Positions 1 to 8,009 of a DNA stretch of 64,000 bases are shown piece by piece. The position numbers were made by a program, and so were the translations under genes. Within the stretch, counting starts at the first letter, position 1, and each line of letters begins with the position of its first letter. The stretch comes from Algiphilus aromaticivorans DG1253 (GTDB taxonomy: Bacteria > Pseudomonadota > Gammaproteobacteria > Nevskiales > Nevskiaceae): positions 2,294,001-2,358,000 of the forward strand of contig NZ_JPOG01000001.1 of NCBI RefSeq assembly GCF_000733765.1, given 5' to 3'. The notes beneath the pieces are model-generated. The model saw only the letters and a program-made list of their open reading frames with translations. It was not told the DNA's origin and ran no database searches.

Positions 1-734
1 AAGCCCTTGGAGGTGTCCACCTCCGGCGAGCCGAGCAGATTCTCGGCCGGCACGCGGCAGTTCTCGAGCCGGAAGGCGGCCGTATCGGAGGCGCGGATGC
101 CGAGCTTGTGCTCCAGCCGCTCCAGCGTCAGCCCGGGGCGGTCCTTCTCGACCAGGAAGGCCTTGATGGCGGCGCGCCCCTTGGAGCGATCGACCGAGGC
201 CCAGACCACCAATGCGTCGGCGCGCTCGCCGGCCGTGACGTAGATCTTCTCGCCGTTGAGCACATAGTCGTCGCCGTCGCGCTCGGCAGTGGCGCGGATG
301 GCGGCCGAGTCGGAACCGGCCGAGGGCTCGGTGATGGCCATGGCCACCCAGCGCCCGCCGAAGCGCTCGAGCTGCTCCTCGTTGGCGACCGCCGCGATGG
401 CGGCATTGCCCAGCCCCTGGCGCGGAATCGACAGCGCCAGCCCGACGTCGCCCCAGCAGAGCTCGATCATCCCGAGCACGGCGGCCATGTTGGAACCATT
501 GCGCACGCCGGCATCCTCGCCGCCGCTGTCCTGCTTGAGCTTGCCGGCGCCGGCACCCTCGCCACCGGAACTGTTCATGCCGTCCATCAGCGAGGCCAGC
601 ATCTCCAGCTCCACCGGCGCGGTGTGCTCGAGACGATCGTACTTGCGCGAGATCGGCCGGAACATCTCGGCGCCGATCTGGTTGGCCTGATGGATCAGCG
701 GCTTGAGCCGCTTCGGGGTTTCGAGATTGAACAT
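1..734 (-). CDS. acyl-CoA dehydrogenase, 3' end outside window
   Basis: Flavin-dependent acyl-CoA dehydrogenase of fatty-acid beta-oxidation type, cytoplasmic. Reading from ATG at 734 the frame stays open to the window edge (about 244 codons). It contains the family signatures AMAITEPSAGSDSAA (FAD/substrate region) and VLNGEKIYVTAGERAD in the central beta domain. The N-terminal half is helical, beginning MFNLETPKRLKPL. It lies 33 bp downstream of a second acyl-CoA dehydrogenase and is probably in one operon with it and the acyl-CoA synthetase. The C-terminal domain, with the usual catalytic Glu region, is not in the window. The family is secure; chain-length preference is unknown. Confidence 0.9.
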   Translation of the reverse strand, partial: MFNLETPKRLKPLIHQANQIGAEMFRPISRKYDRLEHTAPVELEMLASLMDGMNSSGGEGAGAGKLKQDSGGEDAGVRNGSNMAAVLGMIELCWGDVGLALSIPRQGLGNAAIAAVANEEQLERFGGRWVAMAITEPSAGSDSAAIRATAERDGDDYVLNGEKIYVTAGERADALVVWASVDRSKGRAAIKAFLVEKDRPGLTLERLEHKLGIRASDTAAFRLENCRVPAENLLGSPEVDTSKG

Positions 735-767
735 GGGGGTTTCCTTGAATTCGGTTGCCGGGGCGCG

Positions 768-2093
768 CTAGATCAGGACCGCGCCTTCCATCAGCGCAGT
801 GGCGCGCAGGTCGCGGTACCAGCGCTCGACCGGGTACTCCTTGACGAAGCCGTGACCGCCGAAGATCTGCACGCCATCGGAGCCGATCTGCATGGCGTGG
901 CGGGCGGCCAGCGTGCGCGCCAGCTGGACCTCGCGCAGCGCGTCCTCGCCGCGCTCCATGCGGCTGGCGGCGCGCAGCAGCGCCAGACGCAGGCCGTCGC
1001 GCTCGATGCCGATGTTGGAGATCATGAAGGCCACCGACTGGCGATGGCTGATCGGCTCGCCGAAAGCCTTGCGCTCGTTGGCATAGGGGATGACGTAGTC
1101 GCGCACGGCAGTGGCCGTGCCGACCGCGAGCGCGCACCAGGCCGCGCGCGAGGCCGCGATGATGCGATCAAAGTCGCCCTCGCCCAGCACGATGGCCGCG
1201 TCCTCGCGCAGGCGCACCTTGTCGAAGCGCAGCCGCGACAGGCCCGCGGCGCGCAGACCCATGGCCGGCTCGGCCTGCACCGACACACCCTCGGCCGCGG
1301 CCTCGACGATGTAGAGGCCGGGCGCGCCTTCCGGCGCACGCGCGGCGACCACGAAGAAGTCGCTGCTGGCGCCGTTGACTACCAGCGCCTTCTCGCCGCT
1401 GAGCACCAGACCGCCGTCGCGGGATTCGACGCGCGTGGCGAGATCGTAGGGCGAGAACAGCGCGCGCGCCTCGGTGACCGCGAAGCTCGCCGTCGGTGCA
1501 TCGTCGTCGGTCATGGGCGCCAGGAAGGCATCCTGCTGCGCGGCGCTGCCGTAGTCCGCCAGCAGCAGCGCCACCGAAGGCGTGGCCAGCAGCGACACCG
1601 CCAGGCCCATGTCGCCGTGCGCCAGCGCCTCGGCGATCAGCATGCCGGTCACCGGGCTGCGCTCGGTCATGGCGCCGCCCAGCCCCTCGGGAATGCTCAT
1701 GGCGAGCACGCCCAGCTCGTTGGCCTGCGCCACCAGCTCGGCCGAAGGCGCGCAATCGGCCTCCGCGGCTTCCGCGTTGGGGCGCAGCAGCTCGGCCGCC
1801 ACCTGCTCCATCGTCTCGACGATCATCTGCTGCTCGTCGTTGGGCGTCAGATCGAAGAGTTCGGCGCTGGCCGCGGGGCGAGCACCGCGGCTCGGGCTCG
1901 TGAGCTGGCGCAGCGCCTTGAACTGGCGCCCGGCCCCGCTGGCGGCGGCGAAACCGACGCGCGCGCCGGACTTGATCAGCGCCGAGGCCGGCCGGTGCAG
2001 GCCCAGTCGATGCGACAGCGGATGGCCGGCGAAACGGGTCAACAGACGCACGCCGAGACCGATGGAATCAACGCGGGAGGATTTCTGGCTCAT
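768..2093 (-). CDS. acyl-CoA dehydrogenase family protein
   Basis: Second acyl-CoA dehydrogenase, 441 aa, cytoplasmic flavoenzyme introducing the alpha-beta double bond into acyl-CoA. Visible are the N-terminal helical domain, the central region ASFAVTEARALFSPYD (a divergent form of the TEPxAGSD motif), LSGEKALVVNGASSDFFVV, and the C-terminal motif QIFGGHGFVKEYPVERWYRD. The chain ends at MEGAVLI, just where most homologues continue with EGTxEIQ, so the C-terminus is short. About 65 residues precede the usual N-terminal domain. It sits 24 bp after the acyl-CoA synthetase stop. Because its FAD-region motif is weak, it may work as a partner subunit of the next dehydrogenase rather than alone; that is inference. 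Confidence 0.88.
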   Translation of the reverse strand: MSQKSSRVDSIGLGVRLLTRFAGHPLSHRLGLHRPASALIKSGARVGFAAASGAGRQFKALRQLTSPSRGARPAASAELFDLTPNDEQQMIVETMEQVAAELLRPNAEAAEADCAPSAELVAQANELGVLAMSIPEGLGGAMTERSPVTGMLIAEALAHGDMGLAVSLLATPSVALLLADYGSAAQQDAFLAPMTDDDAPTASFAVTEARALFSPYDLATRVESRDGGLVLSGEKALVVNGASSDFFVVAARAPEGAPGLYIVEAAAEGVSVQAEPAMGLRAAGLSRLRFDKVRLREDAAIVLGEGDFDRIIAASRAAWCALAVGTATAVRDYVIPYANERKAFGEPISHRQSVAFMISNIGIERDGLRLALLRAASRMERGEDALREVQLARTLAARHAMQIGSDGVQIFGGHGFVKEYPVERWYRDLRATALMEGAVLI

Positions 2094-2117
2094 ATTCGTG
2101 TGACTCGGGTTCGAGAA

Positions 2118-3938
2118 TTACAAGCGCATGCGGCCATCGGCCAGCGCCTTGAGGTCGTCGTCGGAGATCGGCGTGTAACCGGCCTCGCGATCCTTGAGGA
2201 TGTAGACGGCTTCGCCGTCGCAGGCGGCCGGATCGAAGCCGGCCTTCTTGAGATCCACCTTGCGGTGCTTGAAGGTGCCCGTGGTCTCGACCCGCTGCAT
2301 GAGGCGAACGAAGACCGGCACGGCGTAGGCGGGCAGTTCGGCCAACAGATGACGCGCCACGCGCTGGCCGTCGAATTCGGCACCCTCGTGCAGCAGCAGG
2401 CCCGCCATGCCGGCGCGCCCGTCGAAGCCCGGAACCTCGACGCCGTAGACCACCGATTCGTCGATTTCATCGAGCATGTCGATGGCGCGCTCGACCTCGG
2501 TGGTCGCCACGTTCTCGCCCTTCCAGCGGAAGGTGTCACCGACGCGGTCGATGAACTGGATGTGACGCAGCCCCATGTCGCGCACCAGGTCTCCGGTGTC
2601 GAACCAGCAATCCCCCGACGCAAAAACGTCGCGCAGCAGCTTCTTCTCGCTGGCCTTGGCGTCGGTGTAGCCGTCGAAGGGGGCCTTGTCGCTGACTTCG
2701 GCGATGAGCAGGCCGACCTCGCCGCGCGCAACCTTGCGCATGTGGCCCCGCGCGTCGCGTACGGGCTGCTCGGCCTCGTGGTCGAAGGCCACCACGGCGT
2801 AGCTCAGCGGGCAGAAGCCGCAGGAACCGGGAACGTTGAAGGAATTGGTGAAGACCAGATTGCCTTCGCTGGCGCCGTAGAACTCATTGATGTGGGGAAT
2901 CGCGAAGCGCTGCTGGAAGGCGTCCCACAGCTCCGGCCGCAGGCCGTTGCCGATGGCCGCGCGCAGTCGGTGCTGGCGATCCTCGGGCCGCTCCGGCTGC
3001 TGCAGCAGATAGCGGCAGAGTTCACCGATGTAGCAGAAGACCGTGGCGTCGGCCTCGCGGAGCTCGTCGACGAAACGCGAGGCCGAGAACTTGCGGGCGA
3101 TGTAGAGCTCGGCGCCGGCGGCGAGCGTCGCCCCCCACGCCAGCGTCAGCGCGTTGTTGTGATACAGCGGCAGCGGGCAGTAGAAGACGTCGTCGTGCCG
3201 CATGCGCAGCGAGGCCAGGCCGACGCCGGAGGCCGCGCGCAGCCAGCGGTTGTGCGACATCACCGCCGCCTTGGGCATGCCGGTGGTGCCCGACGTGAAG
3301 ATGTAGAAGGCGGGCTGCGCGGCCTTGACGTCCGCGGTGGCATCCGGATCGCCTGCCGGCAACGTCGCGCTGTCGGCATCCATATCCAGCGCGCCGGCCG
3401 GCACGGCCGCGTCGTCGCCATCGGCCAGCCAGCCCACCGGCGCATCCGGGGCGGCCGCGCTCAGGTCCACGCTTTCCAGCGCCTCGGCGCATTCGGCGCC
3501 GACGATCAGGGCCTTCGGCCCCACCAGCCGGATGCTGTGCGTCAGCACCTCGCCGCGCTGGTTGTAATTCAGCATGCCGCCGACCGCGCCCAGCTTGACG
3601 GTGGCGATGACCGCGGCCAGCAACTCGACGCGGTTCTCCATCAACAGGGCCACACCGTCGCCGGGCCCGACGCCCTGCTGCTGCAGCCAATGCGCCCAGC
3701 GATTGGCCAGCTGGTTGAGCGCGAAATAGCTCAGCCCGCGACGCGCGTCGCGCACCGCGACCCGTTCCGGATGCTTCTCGGCCTCGCGCTGCACGCGCAG
3801 ACCGATGGAATCGATGCCCTCGCGATCCGCGCGCGCCAGCTGCACCAACCCCTTGATGGCGGTGCCCGTGCGCGGCGCGCCGCGCTGCACATAGCCGCGC
3901 AGGATGTCGCTTATCTTCACCCGATTCCGAACCGGCAT
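2118..3938 (-). CDS. long-chain acyl-CoA synthetase (AMP-binding, FATP/FadD6-like)
   Basis: Activates fatty acids to acyl-CoA through an acyl-AMP intermediate. 606 aa from the ATG at 3938, which is preceded by an AAGGAGAGAG ribosome-binding site; a longer open frame upstream has no such signal. Visible motifs are IFTSGTTGMPKAAVMSHNRW (P-loop/AMP signature, about residue 190), EFYGASEGN (A5-type motif), GDCWFDTGDLVRDMG (A7) and DRVGDTFRWKGENVATTEVE (A8). The FATP-like motifs and length fit the very-long-chain synthetase branch rather than classical FadD. It is first gene of the minus-strand acyl-CoA operon and lies divergent from a TetR regulator; the shared intergenic region holds a strong inverted repeat that is a likely operator. 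Confidence 0.92.
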   Translation of the reverse strand: MPVRNRVKISDILRGYVQRGAPRTGTAIKGLVQLARADREGIDSIGLRVQREAEKHPERVAVRDARRGLSYFALNQLANRWAHWLQQQGVGPGDGVALLMENRVELLAAVIATVKLGAVGGMLNYNQRGEVLTHSIRLVGPKALIVGAECAEALESVDLSAAAPDAPVGWLADGDDAAVPAGALDMDADSATLPAGDPDATADVKAAQPAFYIFTSGTTGMPKAAVMSHNRWLRAASGVGLASLRMRHDDVFYCPLPLYHNNALTLAWGATLAAGAELYIARKFSASRFVDELREADATVFCYIGELCRYLLQQPERPEDRQHRLRAAIGNGLRPELWDAFQQRFAIPHINEFYGASEGNLVFTNSFNVPGSCGFCPLSYAVVAFDHEAEQPVRDARGHMRKVARGEVGLLIAEVSDKAPFDGYTDAKASEKKLLRDVFASGDCWFDTGDLVRDMGLRHIQFIDRVGDTFRWKGENVATTEVERAIDMLDEIDESVVYGVEVPGFDGRAGMAGLLLHEGAEFDGQRVARHLLAELPAYAVPVFVRLMQRVETTGTFKHRKVDLKKAGFDPAACDGEAVYILKDREAGYTPISDDDLKALADGRMRL

Positions 3939-4129
3939 CTCTCTCTCCTTTGCTTTGCTGCGTGGGGGCGTTGTTACTCCCGCATCATGCCACGCAGCCT
4001 TTGACGCGAATGTCGCCAAAGGCGCGCCTTCGCCCCTCGCCCGCGAAGCGGGAGAGGGGGGAACCGGCCGCGGATGCGGACGGTGGGGTGAGGGCAGCCA
4101 TGCCGGGCACGACATTCCGAAAAGAAATC

Positions 4130-4175
4130 TTTCCGGATATTGTCACGCCCGCTCGGATCGGTCAATATCCGGAAA
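4130..4175. promoter_or_regulatory. 13-bp perfect inverted repeat, likely TetR operator
   Basis: TTTCCGGATATTG at 4130-4142 and its exact reverse complement CAATATCCGGAAA at 4163-4175, separated by 20 bp, in the 269-bp gap between the divergent acyl-CoA synthetase and TetR genes. The 33-bp repeat spacing is about three helical turns, so both halves face the same side of DNA. The right half ends 32 bp before the tetR start codon, which suits autoregulation and control of the divergent operon. The site assignment is inference. Confidence 0.6.
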
Positions 4176-4207
4176 CCCAACTTTTCGCATTGGCAGGAGA
4201 CCGACGC

Positions 4208-4870
4208 ATGACCCGGCGCACCGCCGCGCGCAGCAGCCGCCGCTATCGCGGGCGCAGCACCGATCAGCTGCGCGCCGAGCGCCGTCAGCGTCTGATGGAA
4301 ACCGCGCTGGCGCACATCGGCGAAGCGGGTTACGCCAGCCTGACCATCGAGAAGCTGTGCAGCGCGGCGAAGGTGTCCACGCGCCATTTCTACGAGCATT
4401 TCCGCTCGCGCGAAGCGCTGCTGGCCGCCCTCTTCGACCAGTTCAGCGAGGAAGCCGCCCGTGTCATCGGCGAGCGCCTGGCCGGCGATACAGAGGATCC
4501 GGTGGAGCGTGCGCTGGATGCCGTCTCGGCCTTCGTGCGCTTCGCACTGGAAGAGCCCGCCCGCGCGCGTCTGGCCTTCATCGAGATTGTCGGCGTCTCA
4601 CCGGACATGGAGGCCCGTCGGCGCGAAGCCATCGGCCGCTTCACCGCATTGATCGCGCAAGCCGGCGAACACCTTGCATCGCGCGGCGCACTGCCGCAGC
4701 AGCATTATCATCTGGCCGCGGTGGCGCTGGTGGGTGCCACCAACGAGCTGCTGGTGGAATGGCTCGACGGCCGCACCGGCCTCAGCGCCGCCGGCATGGA
4801 ACGCGCCATCATCGATCTTTTCCGCACTCTGATCCTCGGCGCCCGCGTTCGCAGCGGCGCGCCGGGCTGA
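4208..4870 (+). CDS. TetR/AcrR family transcriptional regulator
   Basis: 220 aa DNA-binding repressor. The N-terminal helix-turn-helix is clear: ALAHIGEAGYASLTIEKLC followed by AAKVSTRHFYEHFRSREALL (about residues 30-72). The rest is the helical ligand/dimer domain. The start is the ATG at 4208, with AGGAG eight bases upstream; the frame is open further 5' but without a better signal. It is divergent from the acyl-CoA synthetase/dehydrogenase operon and 26 bp upstream of the LolA-like/RND operon on its own strand, so it probably governs both, with an acyl-CoA or fatty acid as a plausible ligand. The ligand is inferred from context only. Confidence 0.9.
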   Translation: MTRRTAARSSRRYRGRSTDQLRAERRQRLMETALAHIGEAGYASLTIEKLCSAAKVSTRHFYEHFRSREALLAALFDQFSEEAARVIGERLAGDTEDPVERALDAVSAFVRFALEEPARARLAFIEIVGVSPDMEARRREAIGRFTALIAQAGEHLASRGALPQQHYHLAAVALVGATNELLVEWLDGRTGLSAAGMERAIIDLFRTLILGARVRSGAPG

Positions 4871-4896
4871 CCGCCTTTCCAACTGGAGCAATGGAT

Positions 4897-5724
4897 ATGC
4901 CTTGCGATTTCCCGCCCCTTTTCACCCACATCGGCCGCGCGACCCTGCTCGGCCTGAGCCTGCTGGTCGCCACGCCCGGCGCGATCGCGGAGGAGGACGC
5001 CACTACGAAGGGCCGTGCCATCGCGGAACGCGCCTGGGAACGCGGCGAAGGCTTCGGCGATCTGCAGGCCGATGTCGAGATGACCATCATCACGCGCAGC
5101 GGCCAGAGCGCCAAGCGCCGCATGCAGGTGCAGATCCTGGAGATGCCCGGCGAGGCCAGCCGCGCACTGACGCGCGTCGAAGCGCCGCGCGATGTCGCCG
5201 GAACCGCCCTGCTCACGCACACTGCCGAGAACGGCGATGTCGAGCAGTGGCTCTATCTGCCGGCGGCCTCGCGCACGCGCCGCATCAGTAGCGCCGCGCG
5301 CGGCGGCTCCTTCCTGGGCAGCGAGTTCAGCTACGACGATTTCGCCGCGCAACCGCCCTCGCGCTACGACTTCGAATGGCTACGCGATGAGGAGCTGGAT
5401 GGCATCGAGACCCACGTTCTGCGCCGCGAGAAGCGCGACAGCGACGAGCCGGGCCACGAAGTGGTCTGGCTGGATACGGAGAAGCTGAGGCTGCGCCAGG
5501 TGCAGTTCTTCGACGCGCGCGGCGAAATGACGCGCGTGCTCAGCATCGACGACTACAAGGCCTACGAGGGCGCTGACGGCGAGACCTACTGGCGCGCCAC
5601 CGCGCTGCGCATGGATAACGCGCGCAGCGACGCCGCCTCCGAGCTGCGCTGGGAGAAGGTCTCCCTCGATAACGGCCTCGACGAGCGCGACTTCGAGGTT
5701 TCGATGCTGCCACGGCGCCGCTGA
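4897..5724 (+). CDS. LolA-like outer membrane lipoprotein-sorting family protein
   Basis: Periplasmic LolA/LolB-fold protein, 275 aa, with a signal peptide (hydrophobic stretch LLGLSLLVATPGAIA, cleavage near AIA/EE). The mature part has the features of the LolA-like family found beside RND permeases: WLYLPAASRTRRISS, GSFLGSEFSYDDF, and a YDFEWLRDEELDGIETHVLRR strand series. The ATG at 4897 is chosen over the in-frame ATG at 4891 because the GGAG at 4885-4888 is correctly spaced (8 bp) only for 4897. Its stop overlaps the start of the RND gene (TGATG). Such proteins are thought to hand lipids to or from the partner permease; the cargo here is unknown. Confidence 0.82.
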   Translation: MPCDFPPLFTHIGRATLLGLSLLVATPGAIAEEDATTKGRAIAERAWERGEGFGDLQADVEMTIITRSGQSAKRRMQVQILEMPGEASRALTRVEAPRDVAGTALLTHTAENGDVEQWLYLPAASRTRRISSAARGGSFLGSEFSYDDFAAQPPSRYDFEWLRDEELDGIETHVLRREKRDSDEPGHEVVWLDTEKLRLRQVQFFDARGEMTRVLSIDDYKAYEGADGETYWRATALRMDNARSDAASELRWEKVSLDNGLDERDFEVSMLPRRR

Positions 5725-8009
5725 TGCTGGCCCGCGCTCGCGAAGCCCTGTTGCGCCGACGAGGCGTGGCGGCCACGCTGGCCGTGCTGGCTGCGCTCGC
5801 CGCCGCCGCCGGCATGCAGCATCTTTCCTTCACGACGGACTACCGCGCCTTCTTCTCCGAGGACAACCCGGACCTCGCGCAGCTGGAGTTCATCGAGGCG
5901 AACTTCGCGCGCGCCGAGACCCTGGTCATCACGCTCGCCCCCGAAGACGGCGCCGTCTTCGACAACGCCACGCTCGAGGCCGTGCGCTGGCTATCGAATG
6001 AGGCACTGCGCCTGCCCTACGCCAAGGGTGTCTCCTCGCTCACCGGCTACCACCCGGCACGCGGCGAAGGCGACGAGCTGATCATCGAGCCGATGGTGCC
6101 GGACCGGCAGCTCAGCGCCGAGGAACTGGAGGTGCTGCGCGCCGAAGCGCTCGGCGACGAGCGCATTACCAACATCATCCTCGCCGCCGACGGCGAGACC
6201 ACCGGCCTCATCGCCCACTTCGAGCTGCCGCACGAGCGCCCCGAGCAGGAGATCCAGCAGGTCGCCGACGCCACGCGGGCGATGATGCGCGACTTCGCCG
6301 AAAGGGATTTCGCCGACGACATCAACTACCATCTGGCCGGCGTCATGATGCTCAACGACGCCATGTCGCGCATGCTCATGAGCGAGGCGACCGGCCTCTA
6401 CCCGCTGGTCTTCCTCGTCATGTTCGCGCTGCTGATGCTGCTGCTGCGCTCGGTGACAGCGACCATCATCACCGTCGCCGTCATCCTGATGAGCGCCGGC
6501 ACGGCCATGGGCGCGGCCGGCTGGATGGGCATCACGCTGACCTCACCCTCGCTGACCGCCGGGCTGGTGGTCATGACCCTCGCGGTGGCGGACTGCGTGC
6601 ACATGCTGGCGACCATGGGCCTGCGCGCCGTCCAGGGCGAAAGCCCGCGCGACGCGCTGGAACACAGCCTGCGCGTCAACTTCCTGCCCATCCTGCTGAC
6701 CAGCGTCACGACGGCCGTCGGCTTCCTAGGCCTGAACCTGAGCGATTCGCCGCCCTACCGCGACCTCGGCAACCTGGTCGCCATCGGCGTCATGGCGGCC
6801 TTCGTCTACAGCCTGCTGATGCTACCGTGGTGGTGCATGCGCTTTCCGGTACGGCGCCCGCCGGTCACGCTCGGCGTCCAGGAAGCGCTGACCGCCACGG
6901 CCAACTTCGTCATCCGTCGCCGGCGGGCGCTGCTAGTGGTCGGGGCAGCGGTCGTCGTCGCGGCCCTGGCGGCGCTGCCGCAGAACCGCTTCGGCGACAA
7001 CTACGTCGAGTTCTTCGAGGAGGATCACCCCTTTCGCGTTGCCACCGAGTTCACCAATCGTGAGCTCACCGGCATGCAGTACGTCGACTACGTATTCGAC
7101 GCCGGCGCCGACGGCGCCGCGCTGGAGCCGGCCTTCCTGCGTGAGATGGATGCCTACGCCGAGTGGCTGCGCAGCCAGCCCGAGGTGCGCAAGGTCAGCT
7201 CCGTGATCGGCGTGCTGGAGTCGCTGAACCGGGCCATGAACGGTGGCGATCCGGCCTTCGAGCGCCTGCCCGAAACGCGCCAGGAGGCCGCACAGTTCCT
7301 GCTGCTCTATGAGCTGAGCCTGCCCAGCGGCGTCGACATCACGCACCTGCTCAACATCCACAAGTCCGCGCTGCGCCTGACGGTGCAGCTGGACACCATC
7401 AGCTCCGAGGCCATCCGGAAGTTCGACCAGCGCGCCCGCGCCTGGCAGTCCGAGCACTTCGAGCACGCCGAGGTCACGCGCGGCGCCGGCGTGCCGATCA
7501 TGTTCGCGCACATCGCGCGGCGCAATTTCGTCTCCATGCTGTGGGGCACGGGCATCGCCTTCGCGCTGATCAGCCTGCTGCTGCTGGTGGCCTTCCGCAG
7601 CCCGCGGCTTGCGCTGCTCAGCCTGGCGCCGAACCTGATGCCGGCGCTGATCGGCTTCGGTATCTGGGGGCTGACCGTCGGCCAGATCGGCCTCAGCCTC
7701 GCCGTGGTCGGCTCGCTGACGCTCGGCATCATCGTCGACGACACCCTGCACCTGCTCAACCGCTACGCGCGCGCGCGCCGCGGCGGCGCCAGCCCCGAGG
7801 ACGCCGTGCGCGAGGCGCTGTCGCAGGTCGGTCTGGCGCTGGTGATCACCTCGACCGTGCTCTTCGTCGGCTTCGCGCTCTTCGCCACTTCGGGCTTCCT
7901 GCTCACCGTGCACTTCGGCGTGCTGACGGCCATCGTCATCGCCGTGGCGCTGGTCGCGGACTTCTTCCTGCTGCCACCGCTGCTGCTGGCCTTCGACCGC
8001 CGGCGATGA
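5724..8009 (+). CDS. RND superfamily (MMPL-type) inner-membrane exporter
   Basis: 761 aa permease with two repeats. Each has an N-terminal transmembrane helix, a large periplasmic domain and a cluster of about five helices (about residues 215-380 and 600-755). Visible signatures are LTAGLVVMTLAVADCVHMLATM in the first repeat and LGIIVDDTLHLLNRYARARR in the second, holding the intramembrane Asp residues used for proton coupling in this superfamily. There is no HAE/HME-type adaptor next to it; instead it is coupled to a LolA-like gene upstream (1-bp overlap) and an outer-membrane-type gene downstream (4-bp overlap). This matches lipid/hydrophobe exporters such as MmpL and HpnN families. The substrate is unknown. 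Confidence 0.88.
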   Translation: MLARAREALLRRRGVAATLAVLAALAAAAGMQHLSFTTDYRAFFSEDNPDLAQLEFIEANFARAETLVITLAPEDGAVFDNATLEAVRWLSNEALRLPYAKGVSSLTGYHPARGEGDELIIEPMVPDRQLSAEELEVLRAEALGDERITNIILAADGETTGLIAHFELPHERPEQEIQQVADATRAMMRDFAERDFADDINYHLAGVMMLNDAMSRMLMSEATGLYPLVFLVMFALLMLLLRSVTATIITVAVILMSAGTAMGAAGWMGITLTSPSLTAGLVVMTLAVADCVHMLATMGLRAVQGESPRDALEHSLRVNFLPILLTSVTTAVGFLGLNLSDSPPYRDLGNLVAIGVMAAFVYSLLMLPWWCMRFPVRRPPVTLGVQEALTATANFVIRRRRALLVVGAAVVVAALAALPQNRFGDNYVEFFEEDHPFRVATEFTNRELTGMQYVDYVFDAGADGAALEPAFLREMDAYAEWLRSQPEVRKVSSVIGVLESLNRAMNGGDPAFERLPETRQEAAQFLLLYELSLPSGVDITHLLNIHKSALRLTVQLDTISSEAIRKFDQRARAWQSEHFEHAEVTRGAGVPIMFAHIARRNFVSMLWGTGIAFALISLLLLVAFRSPRLALLSLAPNLMPALIGFGIWGLTVGQIGLSLAVVGSLTLGIIVDDTLHLLNRYARARRGGASPEDAVREALSQVGLALVITSTVLFVGFALFATSGFLLTVHFGVLTAIVIAVALVADFFLLPPLLLAFDRRR

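Noticed and set aside
108-4004. Very long open frame (1298 codons) on the plus strand opposite the acyl-CoA genes
   Set aside because: It lies antisense to three well-conserved genes, is rich in Arg, Gly, His and Ala and shows no domains; a shadow of high GC third positions.
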